The position numbers and the translations under genes are program-made. Shown here one piece after another: positions 1 through 7,946 of a stretch of DNA of 32,672 bases. Numbering within the stretch: position 1 is the first letter of the stretch; each line of letters opens with the position of its first letter. Source of the DNA: an uncultured Bacteroides sp. (lineage in GTDB: Bacteria; Bacteroidota; Bacteroidia; Bacteroidales; Bacteroidaceae). The notes beneath the pieces are model-generated. The model was not told where the DNA came from. It saw only the letters and a program-made list of their open reading frames with translations, and did not search any database. The stretch spans positions 1 through 32,672 of the forward strand of contig CASENE010000055.1 in NCBI GenBank assembly GCA_949289265.1, written 5' to 3'.

Positions 1-231
1 ATTCTTCCGTCGGAAAACGACCTTCAAATTGACTTAGCAGCATATGGCTTTTCTTGCAAATTTAGTGGCTTTCATTCCATTAGAAAAGCTGCACCATCGG
101 ACTTAACAGATTTTAGTACATTTATCACCACACAGAGTAAGATTTTCTACAAACCGGAGGATGTGCAGCGCATTGTCTGGCTTGTGGCAGACCGACTCAA
201 GGATGCCACATGGCGTGGCAGAACCATTTAA
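1..231 (+). CDS. 3' end of an unrecognised protein-coding gene (5' end outside window)
   Basis: Frame 1 is open from the first base to a TAA at 229-231, giving the last 76 residues of a protein. The C-terminus reads RIVWLVADRLKDATWRGRTI, preceded by a stretch with mixed polar and aromatic residues and no obvious transmembrane segment. I do not recognise the family. The gene converges on the small minus-strand gene that ends at 239, only 7 bases away. Base composition is lower in GC than the core genes further right, so this may be accessory DNA, but the fragment is too short to be sure. Confidence 0.55.
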   Translation: MLPSENDLQIDLAAYGFSCKFSGFHSIRKAAPSDLTDFSTFITTQSKIFYKPEDVQRIVWLVADRLKDATWRGRTI

Positions 232-238
232 GTAGAAT

Positions 239-430
239 TTAACGTACCTCTAAATCCTTTGTAAATACTGCTTGCCGCAGCTCCTCCAATTCATTGAAGA
301 TTTGGTAGAGCTTGATTTTGGCATTTTCGATGTAGGCATTCAAGTCGCACGACTTGCGTTTTTTCCACGGGCACACTTCTTTGCCTGATTCCACGAAGCT
401 GGAACAATGCTCTTGCGCACGAATCTCCAT
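239..430 (-). CDS. small hypothetical protein, 63 aa
   Basis: An ATG at 428-430 opens a 63-residue frame ending at TAA 239-241; an upstream TTG would add only two residues. The product contains two cysteines in its first half (VCPWKKRKSCDL) and a predicted amphipathic helix in the second half (LYQIFNELEELRQAV). The composition looks like a real soluble polypeptide, not an out-of-frame shadow, because no other gene covers this stretch. I do not recognise a family, and no clear -7 box lies upstream. It could also be the tail of a decayed larger gene. Confidence 0.45.
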   Translation of the reverse strand: MEIRAQEHCSSFVESGKEVCPWKKRKSCDLNAYIENAKIKLYQIFNELEELRQAVFTKDLEVR

Positions 431-486
431 CAACAAATATCAACAGGCGTCGGCTGGAATCCTCCGTTTTCTTCCGTCCGAACCCC

Positions 487-561
487 TTCCTACCTTCTTC
501 GTCCCTCCCTCGTCCCCGGGTCGTCCCTCGTTCGTCTCTATGGGGACGAACGAGGGACGAC
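487..561. repeat. CGTCCC-rich dispersed repeat ending in a perfect hairpin
   Basis: This occupies the gap between the 63-aa gene and the TonB receptor stop at 602. It starts with TTCCTACCTTCTTCGTCCC (487-505) and continues with several CGTCCC motifs. It ends in a perfect 17-bp inverted repeat: arms 520-536 and 545-561, 8-base loop. A second copy lies at 27111-27190. The hairpin sits 41 bases past the receptor stop and could terminate its minus-strand transcript, although no long U-tract follows. Confidence 0.7.
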
Positions 562-601
562 TCAAAAGAACCGCCGGGATGAGTAAAATTACTTACAAGA
601 C

Positions 602-2992
602 TCAGAACCGACACCGCCATTCGATGCCTGCCTGCAAGGGGCGGCCGCGCTGCATGAAGCGGTTGCCCATGCTCTCGAAATAAAAAGAGGCATAATCCTT
701 GTCCAAGGCATTGCGTATCCACAGAGCCAGCGCCCCCGGGCCTTTCTCCAGGCTGAGACGGGCATTCAGGGTGCCGTAGAAGGGTTGCCGGGGACCGTTG
801 TCTTCCGTCCAATAGATGCTGCCGGCGGCGTTGTAGTCGGCGTTGAGACGGATGCGGTCGAGCAGTTTGTGCGGCCGGAGGGTAAAGACGTATTGTCCGC
901 CCACGTTCAGGGTGTGGCGGGGGATGAAGGGGACATAATGTCCGGCATAGTCCACCTCTTCGCCGGCCTGATTCACCGATACGTAATCGCGGAACGTGGC
1001 ATGTGTAAAGCCGTAGGCCGCATTCAGCATCAGGGCATCGGTCAGCCTGGCAGACACATTGGCTTCCACGCCCACGCTGCGGCTCCGGCCGGCATTGCGC
1101 GTGACACGCCCCATCCCATTGGCCGAAAACTGGGAAATCTGCTGGTCGCTGGTGTTCATCCAGAAGGCAGCCAGGTCGGCTGTCAGGCGGTTTTGCCACA
1201 GCGTGAGGTGCGTGCCGGCTTCGTAGCTCCAGGTGTATTCGGGCCGGTAGAGGGCCGTGCCTTCCACGTCTACGTCCACTTCGGGCATCATGGCGGCCAC
1301 CATGCCGGACAGGGAGGCCAACGGTTTGCTTTGCAACAGGGCTTCTTTCATGACGTTGATAAAGTTGGACTGCACCAGGTCGCTGAACATCTGAATGTTG
1401 TATCCGCCCGAGCGGTAACCCTTGGCCACGGTGACATATACGTTGTTGTCCTTGCGCCACTCGTATTCCACGGAAAAACGGGGCAGCAGTTGCAGGTAGT
1501 CGTGCTTCAGCTTGCCCACCAGGGCGGAGACGGCCTGCATATCCGTGTCTTCCAACCTCATGGGGCCCATGGCAAACGAGAAGCCGAAGCGCATCGGGTC
1601 GCTGGTGGAATTATAATCCAGCCACATCTTTTCGTAATCCAGACGGAGGCCGGCACTGACCGAAAGGCCTTCGACGAGGAAATCGTTCCAGGTGCTTTGG
1701 TGATAGAGGGCGCCGCTCATCTGCGGGGTAGAGAAGTCGCCGCCGATGCGCAACTGTTCGTTGTAGATGCTCAACGCCATCTGCGGGGCCTGGGGCGACG
1801 AGGGGAAGGCGGCATTGGCATTGTTTTCTATCAGTTCCCGGATGCCTTGCTGCTTGAACAGGACAGGCCCCGACGTCTTGAGCCACTGATAGAAGCCAAA
1901 AGCGCCCGTAGTCCACTGCCAACGCCGGCCAGGATGCGACTTCAGCACCACTTCCTCGCTCAGGGTGTTGGACCGCTGTTTCTGCACCAGCGTGAAGATG
2001 TCGCGGGGAGTAAAATCCTGATCCATATCCATGCGGTCTTTCAGATGCTGGTATCCCGTGATGAAACTGGCAGTAAAGTCGGCTGCCCGGTATTCGATGT
2101 TCAAACCGCCGTTCAGCAGGCTGCGCCAATAGCGGCTGGGATCATTGTAAGCGATGCGGCCTTTATACTCCTGCAGTTCGGGCAGTTCGTCATCGGGCGA
2201 TGCGGCCCCCAGGTAATAATACGGATAGCCGCCTTGGTCGCCATATTCGTAGCTGATGTTCAAGTCCAATTTCAAATTGTCCGTAGGCAAAGCCATGGCA
2301 TGCAGTCGCCCGCCGCCGGCGTCGCTCCGGTCGATGCGTTCATTGTCCTTGTACGCGTTTTTAAAGAAGCCGCCCTCGTGCTCGTAGAAGCCTCCGGCAG
2401 AGAAAGCGAAACGCGGGGAGATGCGGTGGTAGTGAGTCAGCGAGGCATTATAATCTCCATAGGTTGCCACCCCCAGGCGTATATCCGTCCCTTGGTAGGT
2501 GAAAGGCGACTTGGTCTGCACCTTGATGAGGCCTCCCATGGTGTTACGCCCATAAAGCAGGCTCTGGGGGCCGCGCAGCACCTCGATTTGCTCGATGTCC
2601 GCGTAATTGAAATCGAAGGCCGACTTGTCTATATAAGGAATGTTGTCCACGTACAGGCCGACGGCCGGCGTATTGATGCGCGAACCGACGCCGCGGATAT
2701 AAATCGCCGTGGTCAGCTGCGAGCCATAGTCCGGGATAAACAGGTTGGGAATCAGGGAGGTCAGGCTCTTGATGCCGGTCACCTGCTTGCCGCGCATCGC
2801 CTGCTGGGACAGGCGGCTGGAGGCCATGGGCAATTCGCGCAGGGCGCGGTTTTCCTTCGGGGCAGCCACCACCAGCACTTCATCCATCTGCACGGTGCGC
2901 AGAGAGTCCACAGGAGCCTCGTCGGCCCGCAACGGCAGGGACAAAGAAGCCCACCACGCGACACAGAGGCACAGGAGTTTTGTCTTGTTCAT
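602..2992 (-). CDS. TonB-dependent outer-membrane receptor (FepA/FhuA-like, no carboxypeptidase-like N-domain)
   Basis: This 796-residue protein starts at ATG 2990-2992 with a signal peptide (MNKTKLLCLCVAWWASLSLP, cleavage near LRA-DEA). A TonB-box-like segment follows (MDEVLVVA, about residue 35). Then comes a plug domain with the hallmarks IYIRGVGSR, VGLYVDNIPY, IEVLRGPQSLLYGRNTMGG and LIKVQTKSP. The rest has the alternating aromatic pattern of a 22-stranded barrel and ends in a terminal aromatic, WRCRF. Such receptors import iron complexes, cobalamin or other scarce ligands using TonB energy. There is no SusC-type N-terminal extension and no SusD partner, so a metal chelate or small cofactor is more likely than a glycan (inference). 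The frame runs open for 98 more codons upstream, but no signal peptide is found there. It lies 83 bases downstream of a LuxR-type regulator. Confidence 0.93.
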   Translation of the reverse strand: MNKTKLLCLCVAWWASLSLPLRADEAPVDSLRTVQMDEVLVVAAPKENRALRELPMASSRLSQQAMRGKQVTGIKSLTSLIPNLFIPDYGSQLTTAIYIRGVGSRINTPAVGLYVDNIPYIDKSAFDFNYADIEQIEVLRGPQSLLYGRNTMGGLIKVQTKSPFTYQGTDIRLGVATYGDYNASLTHYHRISPRFAFSAGGFYEHEGGFFKNAYKDNERIDRSDAGGGRLHAMALPTDNLKLDLNISYEYGDQGGYPYYYLGAASPDDELPELQEYKGRIAYNDPSRYWRSLLNGGLNIEYRAADFTASFITGYQHLKDRMDMDQDFTPRDIFTLVQKQRSNTLSEEVVLKSHPGRRWQWTTGAFGFYQWLKTSGPVLFKQQGIRELIENNANAAFPSSPQAPQMALSIYNEQLRIGGDFSTPQMSGALYHQSTWNDFLVEGLSVSAGLRLDYEKMWLDYNSTSDPMRFGFSFAMGPMRLEDTDMQAVSALVGKLKHDYLQLLPRFSVEYEWRKDNNVYVTVAKGYRSGGYNIQMFSDLVQSNFINVMKEALLQSKPLASLSGMVAAMMPEVDVDVEGTALYRPEYTWSYEAGTHLTLWQNRLTADLAAFWMNTSDQQISQFSANGMGRVTRNAGRSRSVGVEANVSARLTDALMLNAAYGFTHATFRDYVSVNQAGEEVDYAGHYVPFIPRHTLNVGGQYVFTLRPHKLLDRIRLNADYNAAGSIYWTEDNGPRQPFYGTLNARLSLEKGPGALALWIRNALDKDYASFYFESMGNRFMQRGRPLQAGIEWRCRF

Positions 2993-3024
2993 CTTCTTCG
3001 GGAATACAAAAATTAAAAGCGGGT

Positions 3025-3056
3025 GCAAAGTAACGGCATTCTGCGCAACGGCGCAA
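3025..3056 (-). promoter_or_regulatory. possible Bacteroides-type promoter for the TonB receptor
   Basis: Reading the minus strand, GTTG (complement of 3053-3056) is followed after about 20 bases by TTACTTTG (complement of 3025-3032). This is one mismatch from the -7 consensus TAnnTTTG with the expected spacing. The implied start site is about 25 bases upstream of the receptor ATG, so the receptor may be transcribed separately from the regulator gene. Confidence 0.4.
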
Positions 3057-3075
3057 CCCTCATTTATGAGGATTC

Positions 3076-3672
3076 TCACACCTGGTCGGCCTCGACATAG
3101 CCGTGCATCACGGCATAGATGGTCAGTCCCGGCACCGACTTGATGCCCAGCTTCGAGGTGATGTTCTTGCGATGGCTGATGACGGTGGTCAGGCTGATGT
3201 GCAGGCGTTCGGCTATTTCCTTGTTGATAAGGCCCCGCACCAGCAGGCGCAAGACCTCGATTTCGCGGACAGAGAGTTCGTGGCAATCCGCCTCGCCGGC
3301 GGCAATCGGCCAGCTGCCTTCCGGACGCCCCAACGGGTGCCCGTGGCTGTACAGTTGCAGGATGCTCTTGGCCAGTTTTTTCCCCTCCTGGCAGATGTTC
3401 AACGTCTTGACGCCGGCCAGTGCAGGCAGGCTGTCTCCCCCGACCAACACGATGGTCTTGGTGAGCCGTTCGCGGAAAAAGGCCGTATGCTCAAAGAACA
3501 GTTGCGCCGAAACGAAATAGTGCGCATACATGTCGGGCGTATCGTCTGTCAGCTCGCCAAACGAACGGAACGTACGAATGACGGCCTGCGGGATAATCTC
3601 TTCCAGCAGGTTCTGCAGGCCCAGGCAACTCAAAGTATTGGCATCGACAATGGCAATCTCACGGACAGGCAT
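3076..3672 (-). CDS. LuxR/NarL-type transcriptional regulator with degenerate receiver-like domain
   Basis: This is a 198-residue protein. Residues 133-190 form a canonical LuxR-type helix-turn-helix: LSVREIEVLRLLVRGLINKE, then IAERLHISLTTVISHRKNI and TSKLGIKS. The N-terminal part begins like a response-regulator receiver (IAIVDANTLSCLGLQNLL). However, only one acidic residue (D10) is present where receivers have a pair, and I see no phosphorylatable aspartate before residue 60 (the stretch reads YAHYFVSAQLFF). It is therefore probably not controlled by conventional phosphotransfer. The gene starts 11 bases after the FAD oxidoreductase stop, suggesting co-transcription, and lies directly upstream of the TonB receptor, its likely target. 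No sensor kinase is adjacent. Confidence 0.88.
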   Translation of the reverse strand: MPVREIAIVDANTLSCLGLQNLLEEIIPQAVIRTFRSFGELTDDTPDMYAHYFVSAQLFFEHTAFFRERLTKTIVLVGGDSLPALAGVKTLNICQEGKKLAKSILQLYSHGHPLGRPEGSWPIAAGEADCHELSVREIEVLRLLVRGLINKEIAERLHISLTTVISHRKNITSKLGIKSVPGLTIYAVMHGYVEADQV

Positions 3673-3683
3673 ACGCAGCAGGT

Positions 3684-5297
3684 TTAACGGTTATCCGGGA
3701 GCGTGAGCCCCAGGGAGACAGCCACAGCCTCGGCACAACGTTCGCCATCCATAGCCGCCGACACGATGCCCCCGGCATATCCGGCTCCTTCTCCGCAAGG
3801 ATAAAGTCCCCGAAGGCGGACGTGCTGCAAGGTGTCGCGGTCGCGAAGGATGCGTATCGGCGCCGACGTGCGCGTCTCCACGCCTATCATCACGGCCTCA
3901 CGGGTCAGGAATCCGCGGGCATTGCGGCCAAAGATGCGGAACCCTTCAGCCAATCTGCGCACCAGGAAAGGCGGCATCCAGAAATGAAGGGGAGAAGAGA
4001 CCAGTCCCGGAGCATACGAACTGGCAGGTAAATCGTAACTCAGCTTTCCGCGGCAGAAGTCGTCCATCCGCTGTGCCGGCGCCGTCTGTTGGCGGTTGCC
4101 CTGCTGCCAGCAAAGATGTTCCAGGTGCTGCTGAAAGCGCATCATGCGCAGTTCCGGCGGACATTCTTCCTCGCCAAGGCCGGCATCCGGCTGCCACAGG
4201 CTGTTGTCCGACAAGTCCTCGGGACGGAGTTCGACCACCATGCCGCTATTGCTCCACCGCGAACCCCGGTTGCTGGGACTCATGCCGTTGACCACTATTT
4301 GTCCCGGGCCGCTGGCCGCGGGCACGACGAAACCTCCGGGGCACATGCAGAAACTGTAGACCCCACGCCCTTCCACCTGGGTCACGAAGCTGTATTCGGC
4401 AGCAGGCAGGTAGCGTCCGCGTCCCTGCGGATTGTGATACTGTATGCGGTCTATCAGCGCGGCAGGATGCTCCAGGCGCACGCCCACGGCAATGCCTTTG
4501 GCCTCCAGTTCCACGCCGTGCGCCGCCAGCCACCGATAGACATCGCGTGCCGAATGGCCGGTGGCCAGGATGACAGGCCCCATGATGGCCTCTCCCGCCT
4601 GCGTCTTGATGCCCGCCACCCGGTCTTTCTCCAGCAAGAGGGCATCCATGCGCGTCTGGAAGCGTACCTCACCGCCGCATTGCAAGATGGTGTGACGCAT
4701 GTTCTCGATGACGCGGGGCAGCTTGTCCGTGCCGATGTGCGGATGGGCATCCGCCAGAATGGTCTCGGAAGCGCCATGCTGACAGAAGACAGACAGGATT
4801 TTCTCCACATTGCCCCGCTTTTTGCTGCGCGTGTAGAGTTTGCCGTCCGAATAGGCGCCGGCCCCACCCTCGCCGAAACTGTAATTGGATTCAGGATCCA
4901 CTTGTTGGGTGCGCCCAATCTGAGCCAGGTCTTTCTTGCGCTCGCGCACATCTTTTCCCCGCTCCACCACAACGGGGCGTAGCCCCAATTCAATCAGCCG
5001 GAGAGCGGCAAACAATCCCCCCGGGCCTGCGCCCACCACGACCACCTGCGGGCGGCCGGACACGTCGGGATAGGACACACGGCGATACATCGCTTCGGGC
5101 GGTTGCTCGCCCAGGTAGGCACGCACGCACAGATTCACGTAGACCGTACGCTGCCGGGCGTCGATGCTGCGCTTCACGACGCGCAACGCCGTAAGAGCGC
5201 GCAGGTCTACCCCTTTCTCCTGCGCCAGATATTCCCTGAGACGCTGCTCGTCGGCTGCCACCTGGGGCAGGACGCGCAAGGTGTATTCGTGCATCAT
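3684..5297 (-). CDS. NAD(P)/FAD-dependent oxidoreductase (COG2509-like flavoprotein)
   Basis: This is a 537-residue soluble protein. A roughly 80-residue N-terminal region precedes an FAD-binding Rossmann motif VVVGAGPGGLFAALRL at about residues 86-101. A second FAD-contacting motif, YPCGEGAGYAGGIVSAAMDG, lies near the C-terminus. Internal landmarks are FGEGGAGAYSDGKLYTR and VILATGHSARDVYRWL. This pattern fits the uncharacterised FAD-dependent dehydrogenases of COG2509, whose substrate is unknown to me. The start is set at the first of two ATGs (5292-5297) because a strong GGAGG Shine-Dalgarno lies 5-9 bases upstream; the frame extends further without support. It is first in a probable operon with the LuxR-type gene. 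How it relates to the receptor is unclear; ferric-chelate or cofactor reduction is only a guess. Confidence 0.9.
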   Translation of the reverse strand: MMHEYTLRVLPQVAADEQRLREYLAQEKGVDLRALTALRVVKRSIDARQRTVYVNLCVRAYLGEQPPEAMYRRVSYPDVSGRPQVVVVGAGPGGLFAALRLIELGLRPVVVERGKDVRERKKDLAQIGRTQQVDPESNYSFGEGGAGAYSDGKLYTRSKKRGNVEKILSVFCQHGASETILADAHPHIGTDKLPRVIENMRHTILQCGGEVRFQTRMDALLLEKDRVAGIKTQAGEAIMGPVILATGHSARDVYRWLAAHGVELEAKGIAVGVRLEHPAALIDRIQYHNPQGRGRYLPAAEYSFVTQVEGRGVYSFCMCPGGFVVPAASGPGQIVVNGMSPSNRGSRWSNSGMVVELRPEDLSDNSLWQPDAGLGEEECPPELRMMRFQQHLEHLCWQQGNRQQTAPAQRMDDFCRGKLSYDLPASSYAPGLVSSPLHFWMPPFLVRRLAEGFRIFGRNARGFLTREAVMIGVETRTSAPIRILRDRDTLQHVRLRGLYPCGEGAGYAGGIVSAAMDGERCAEAVAVSLGLTLPDNR

Positions 5298-5446
5298 ACA
5301 GCCTCCTCCCTTCTGCCGTGCCGCCGACAAGCAGCACCCCAATGCGCGGACTGGGCTGTCCGTAAGGTATGTTTTCTCTTCATATTTCCATCACATGAAG
5401 GCACAGGCCGGGAAAAACACCTGTCCGGCCGCGCCTTCTTCCGCTG

Positions 5447-5454
5447 CAAAGATA
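5447..5454 (-). promoter_or_regulatory. -7 box TATCTTTG, probable promoter of the FAD-oxidoreductase operon
   Basis: The complement of 5447-5454 reads TATCTTTG, a perfect TAnnTTTG match, about 150 bases upstream of the oxidoreductase start. I see no good TTTG at the -33 spacing. The leader between box and start contains a GGCCGG...CCGGCC stem (5407-5430). A regulatory role for that stem is unproven. Confidence 0.4.
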
Positions 5455-5571
5455 GAGAAAGATTTCCGTACAGCCGCTGCCGCCGTTGCTTTTTATGCCG
5501 TCCGGATGCACGCCCCTTGCGACAGGCAGGAATCGGAATCCGTCTGAACAGCCTGTTAATCAGAGCATAGT

Positions 5572-5659
5572 AGCATCCAAATCCCAGGTAGCTGGCATTA
5601 TAGTCCCAGGAAGCTGGCATTATAACCCCAGGCTGCTGGCACTATAACCCCAGGCAGAC
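5572..5659. repeat. four 22-bp degenerate tandem repeats with internal dyads
   Basis: Four head-to-tail 22-bp units start at 5572, 5594, 5616 and 5638. Each follows GGCATTATA, then CCCCAGG, then about 4 bases, with the middle two units nearly identical. The repeats create CCAG-N4-CTGG dyads at regular 22-bp steps (for example 5584-5595). A fifth, more diverged unit may precede at 5550-5571. The array lies between the divergent FAD-oxidoreductase and desulfidase genes. No spacers separate the units, so this is not CRISPR. The rest of the 5298-5898 gap holds only the promoters listed. Confidence 0.8.
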
Positions 5660-5846
5660 GAGGTTTTACCACCGGGACGGACGAGACAGGCCCGCCGTCC
5701 GTACAGTCCCTACGAACAGGGCACCGACCTCTTGGGCCAAGGCCCGGCAACAACGGCAGCCATTCCACCCGCCGCAATCCCCTATCAGCCGAAATAAATG
5801 CAAAAAGTCAGCAACAACGGACGATGCTGCCCAGATTTTGTGTAGC

Positions 5847-5878
5847 TTTGCGGACAGAAACAACGTTTTTTACCTTTG
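5847..5878 (+). promoter_or_regulatory. Bacteroides-type promoter of the L-cysteine desulfidase gene
   Basis: TTTG at 5847-5850 is followed after exactly 20 bases by TACCTTTG at 5871-5878. Both match the Bacteroides primary-sigma consensus (-33 TTTG, -7 TAnnTTTG). The predicted start site falls about 10 bases upstream of the ATG at 5899. An overlapping TAGCTTTG at 5843-5850 could be an alternative -7 box. Confidence 0.7.
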
Positions 5879-5898
5879 ATTAAACACAAAAGAAAATT

Positions 5899-7185
5899 AT
5901 GGAAGCATACGAACGCGAACAAATCATCCGCCTGGTCAAGCGCGAAGTAGTACCCGCCATCGGTTGCACCGAACCCATGGCCGTGGCCCTCTGCGTGGCC
6001 CGCGCCACCGAAACCCTGGACTGCCGCCCCGAACGCATCACCGTCTTGCTGAGTGCCAACATCCTGAAGAACGCCATGGGAGTGGGCATCCCGGGCACAG
6101 GCATGATAGGCCTGCCCATTGCCATCGCCCTGGGCGCGCTCATCGGCCGGTCGGCCTACCAGCTGGAGGTGCTGAAAGACTGCACCCCGCAGGCCGTGGA
6201 CGAGGGCAAACGATATATCGACGAGAAACGCATCCGCATCGCGCTGAAGGAAGGCATCGAAGAAAAACTGTATATCGAAGCCGCCTGCCAAGCCGGGGAC
6301 GACCGGGCGACAGCCATCATTGCCGGCGGACACACAGACTTTCGCCGCGTGGAACGAAACGGACAGGTGCTGCTGGACAAAGGGCTCGGCTCGTCTGCCG
6401 CCGACGAAGCGGACGCCCCCGCCCTGACGCTGCAACGCGTATACGACTTTGCCACCACCGCCCCGCTGGACGAGATACGCTTCATTCTGGACACGGCCCG
6501 CGTCAACAAAGCTGCTGCCGAACGCTCGTTCCGGGGAGACTACGGACACGGGTTGGGCAAGATGCTGCGAGGCAACTATGAACACCGCATCATGGGCGAC
6601 AGCATCTTTTCGCACATCCTGTCCTACACGTCGGGCGCCTGCGACGCGCGGATGGCCGGAGCCATGATACCGGTGATGAGCAATTCGGGCAGCGGCAACC
6701 AGGGCATCTCGGCCACGCTGCCCGTAGTGGTCTTTGCCGAAGAGAGCGGCAAGTCGGAAGAAGAACTGATACGTGCCCTGATGCTCAGCCACCTCACGGT
6801 CATCTACATCAAGCAAAGCCTGGGACGCCTGTCTGCCTTGTGCGGATGCGTGGTGGCGGCCACAGGCTCCAGTTGCGGCATCACCTGGCTGATGGGAGGA
6901 AGCTACCGGCAAATCACCTACGCCGTGCAAAACATGATAGCCAACCTGACAGGCATGATTTGCGACGGAGCTAAACCCAGCTGCGCCTTGAAGGTCACCA
7001 CCGGGGTGTCCACAGCCGTGCTCTCGGCCATCATGGCCATGGAAAACCGCACGGTTACTTCCGTCGAAGGCATCATCGACGAAGACGTAGACCAGAGCAT
7101 CCGCAACCTGACCCTGATAGGCTCGAAAGGCATGAACGAGACGGACAAGTTGGTGCTGGACATCATGACCAACAAAGAAGGATAA
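5899..7185 (+). CDS. L-cysteine desulfidase / UPF0597 family (CyuA-like, L-serine dehydratase alpha-related)
   Basis: This is a 428-residue cytoplasmic protein. The family signature GCTEPMAVAL lies at residues 22-31, with C23. Further conserved cysteines lie at C315, C317 and C326 (LCGCVVAATGSSCG) and at C355 and C362 (ICDGAKPSC). In the family these include ligands of a [4Fe-4S] cluster that activates substrate, as in anaerobic L-serine dehydratases. Family members degrade L-cysteine to pyruvate, ammonia and sulfide, so this is a candidate source of H2S. The length is normal and the start follows a strong promoter closely. It appears monocistronic, ending at a bidirectional hairpin. An L-serine or D-amino-acid substrate cannot be excluded from sequence. 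Confidence 0.9.
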   Translation: MEAYEREQIIRLVKREVVPAIGCTEPMAVALCVARATETLDCRPERITVLLSANILKNAMGVGIPGTGMIGLPIAIALGALIGRSAYQLEVLKDCTPQAVDEGKRYIDEKRIRIALKEGIEEKLYIEAACQAGDDRATAIIAGGHTDFRRVERNGQVLLDKGLGSSAADEADAPALTLQRVYDFATTAPLDEIRFILDTARVNKAAAERSFRGDYGHGLGKMLRGNYEHRIMGDSIFSHILSYTSGACDARMAGAMIPVMSNSGSGNQGISATLPVVVFAEESGKSEEELIRALMLSHLTVIYIKQSLGRLSALCGCVVAATGSSCGITWLMGGSYRQITYAVQNMIANLTGMICDGAKPSCALKVTTGVSTAVLSAIMAMENRTVTSVEGIIDEDVDQSIRNLTLIGSKGMNETDKLVLDIMTNKEG

Positions 7186-7232
7186 GGATAGGCTACGGAA
7201 ACGGACCCGAGGCAACGTCTGCATGCCTAAAA

Positions 7233-7283
7233 AAGAATCTCTGCACGAGCCATACATACATTGGCACCCGTGCAGAGATTCTT
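7233..7283. terminator. bidirectional terminator hairpin
   Basis: Arms AAGAATCTCTGCACG (7233-7247) and its perfect 15-bp complement (7269-7283) enclose a 21-base loop. An A-run precedes the stem (7229-7234) and a T-rich stretch follows. It lies between the convergent desulfidase and SlyD-like genes and can serve both. Confidence 0.85.
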
Positions 7284-7338
7284 CGTATTTATCAGTATCG
7301 TAAAGTATGGCTCAGAGGGCTGACTCCCCCGGCAAGGC

Positions 7339-7914
7339 TCAGCAGCAACCGCCGCAGCCACCGCCACATTCATGGTCGCCGCAACCGCCGCCACAGCTTC
7401 CGCAACCGCCACTGCAGCCTCCGGCAAGCATCTGAGCCACCTCGGCCACTTCCTCATTGGTGGCAAGGCGATTGGTCACCACATGTCCCGTAAAGTTCAG
7501 GTCGCAACCGGCCAAGGGATGATTCATGTCCATCACCACCACGTTGTCCTTCACTTCCACCACAGTACCGTTGATGCGCTGTCCCTCGGCTGTCATCAGG
7601 GGGATTATGGCATCGGGCACCACGCGCTCGCTGTCAAACTTCCCGTCGATCAGGAAGATGTCCTTGGGGAGTTCGATAACATGGTCTTCGTCATATTCGC
7701 CGTAAGCCTCGGTGCAAGGAATGGTAAAATCGAACGTTTCGCCCTCCTGCAAGTCCTTTACCGCCTGCTCGAAGGCCTCCAACGTCAGCCCCAATCCTGA
7801 AATAAACTGGAAAGGATGCTCGGCTGTGGCTTCTTCTCCGAACTCCTTCTCACCGTCTTCCACCATATACATCTTATAGGCCACGGTGATGTATTTGTTT
7901 TCTGCTTTATCCAT
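7339..7914 (-). CDS. slyD: FKBP-type peptidyl-prolyl cis-trans isomerase, SlyD-like, with Cys/Gly-rich metal-binding tail
   Basis: This is a 191-residue cytoplasmic protein. The N-terminal FKBP half reads YKMYMVEDGE, FQFISGLGLTLEAFEQAV, GETFDFTIPC and EAYGEYDED. The inserted-flap region follows, then NHPLAGCDLNFTGHV, a motif typical of SlyD isomerases (usually NHPLAGKTL.F). The last 27 residues are almost only Cys, Gly, His and Asp/Glu (CSGGCGSCGGGCGDHECGG and onward), matching the Ni/Zn-binding tail of SlyD. SlyD folds proline-limited proteins and in enterobacteria delivers nickel to hydrogenase. The nickel role here is inferred from the tail alone. It lies 32 bases downstream of the DUF5606 gene on the same strand, probably co-transcribed. 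Confidence 0.93.
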   Translation of the reverse strand: MDKAENKYITVAYKMYMVEDGEKEFGEEATAEHPFQFISGLGLTLEAFEQAVKDLQEGETFDFTIPCTEAYGEYDEDHVIELPKDIFLIDGKFDSERVVPDAIIPLMTAEGQRINGTVVEVKDNVVVMDMNHPLAGCDLNFTGHVVTNRLATNEEVAEVAQMLAGGCSGGCGSCGGGCGDHECGGGCGGCC

Positions 7915-7946
7915 AGGTATGTCTCTTGAAATCCGGGTTCAAATCC

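Noticed and set aside
785-3016. 743-codon plus-strand open frame opposite the TonB receptor
   Set aside because: It is a shadow of the receptor. The minus-strand product has a signal peptide, plug motifs and a barrel, while this one is low in known motifs and rich in His, Gln, Val and Gly typical of antisense frames in GC-rich genes.
5572-5659. CRISPR array
   Set aside because: The 22-bp units are directly adjacent with no unique spacers, units are degenerate, and no cas genes are present. The same reasoning applies to 15991-16258 and 31418-31640.
5785-7257. 490-codon minus-strand open frame opposite the cysteine desulfidase
   Set aside because: The plus-strand frame carries the conserved family motifs and a consensus promoter. 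The antisense product has no recognisable domain and runs across the terminator hairpin.
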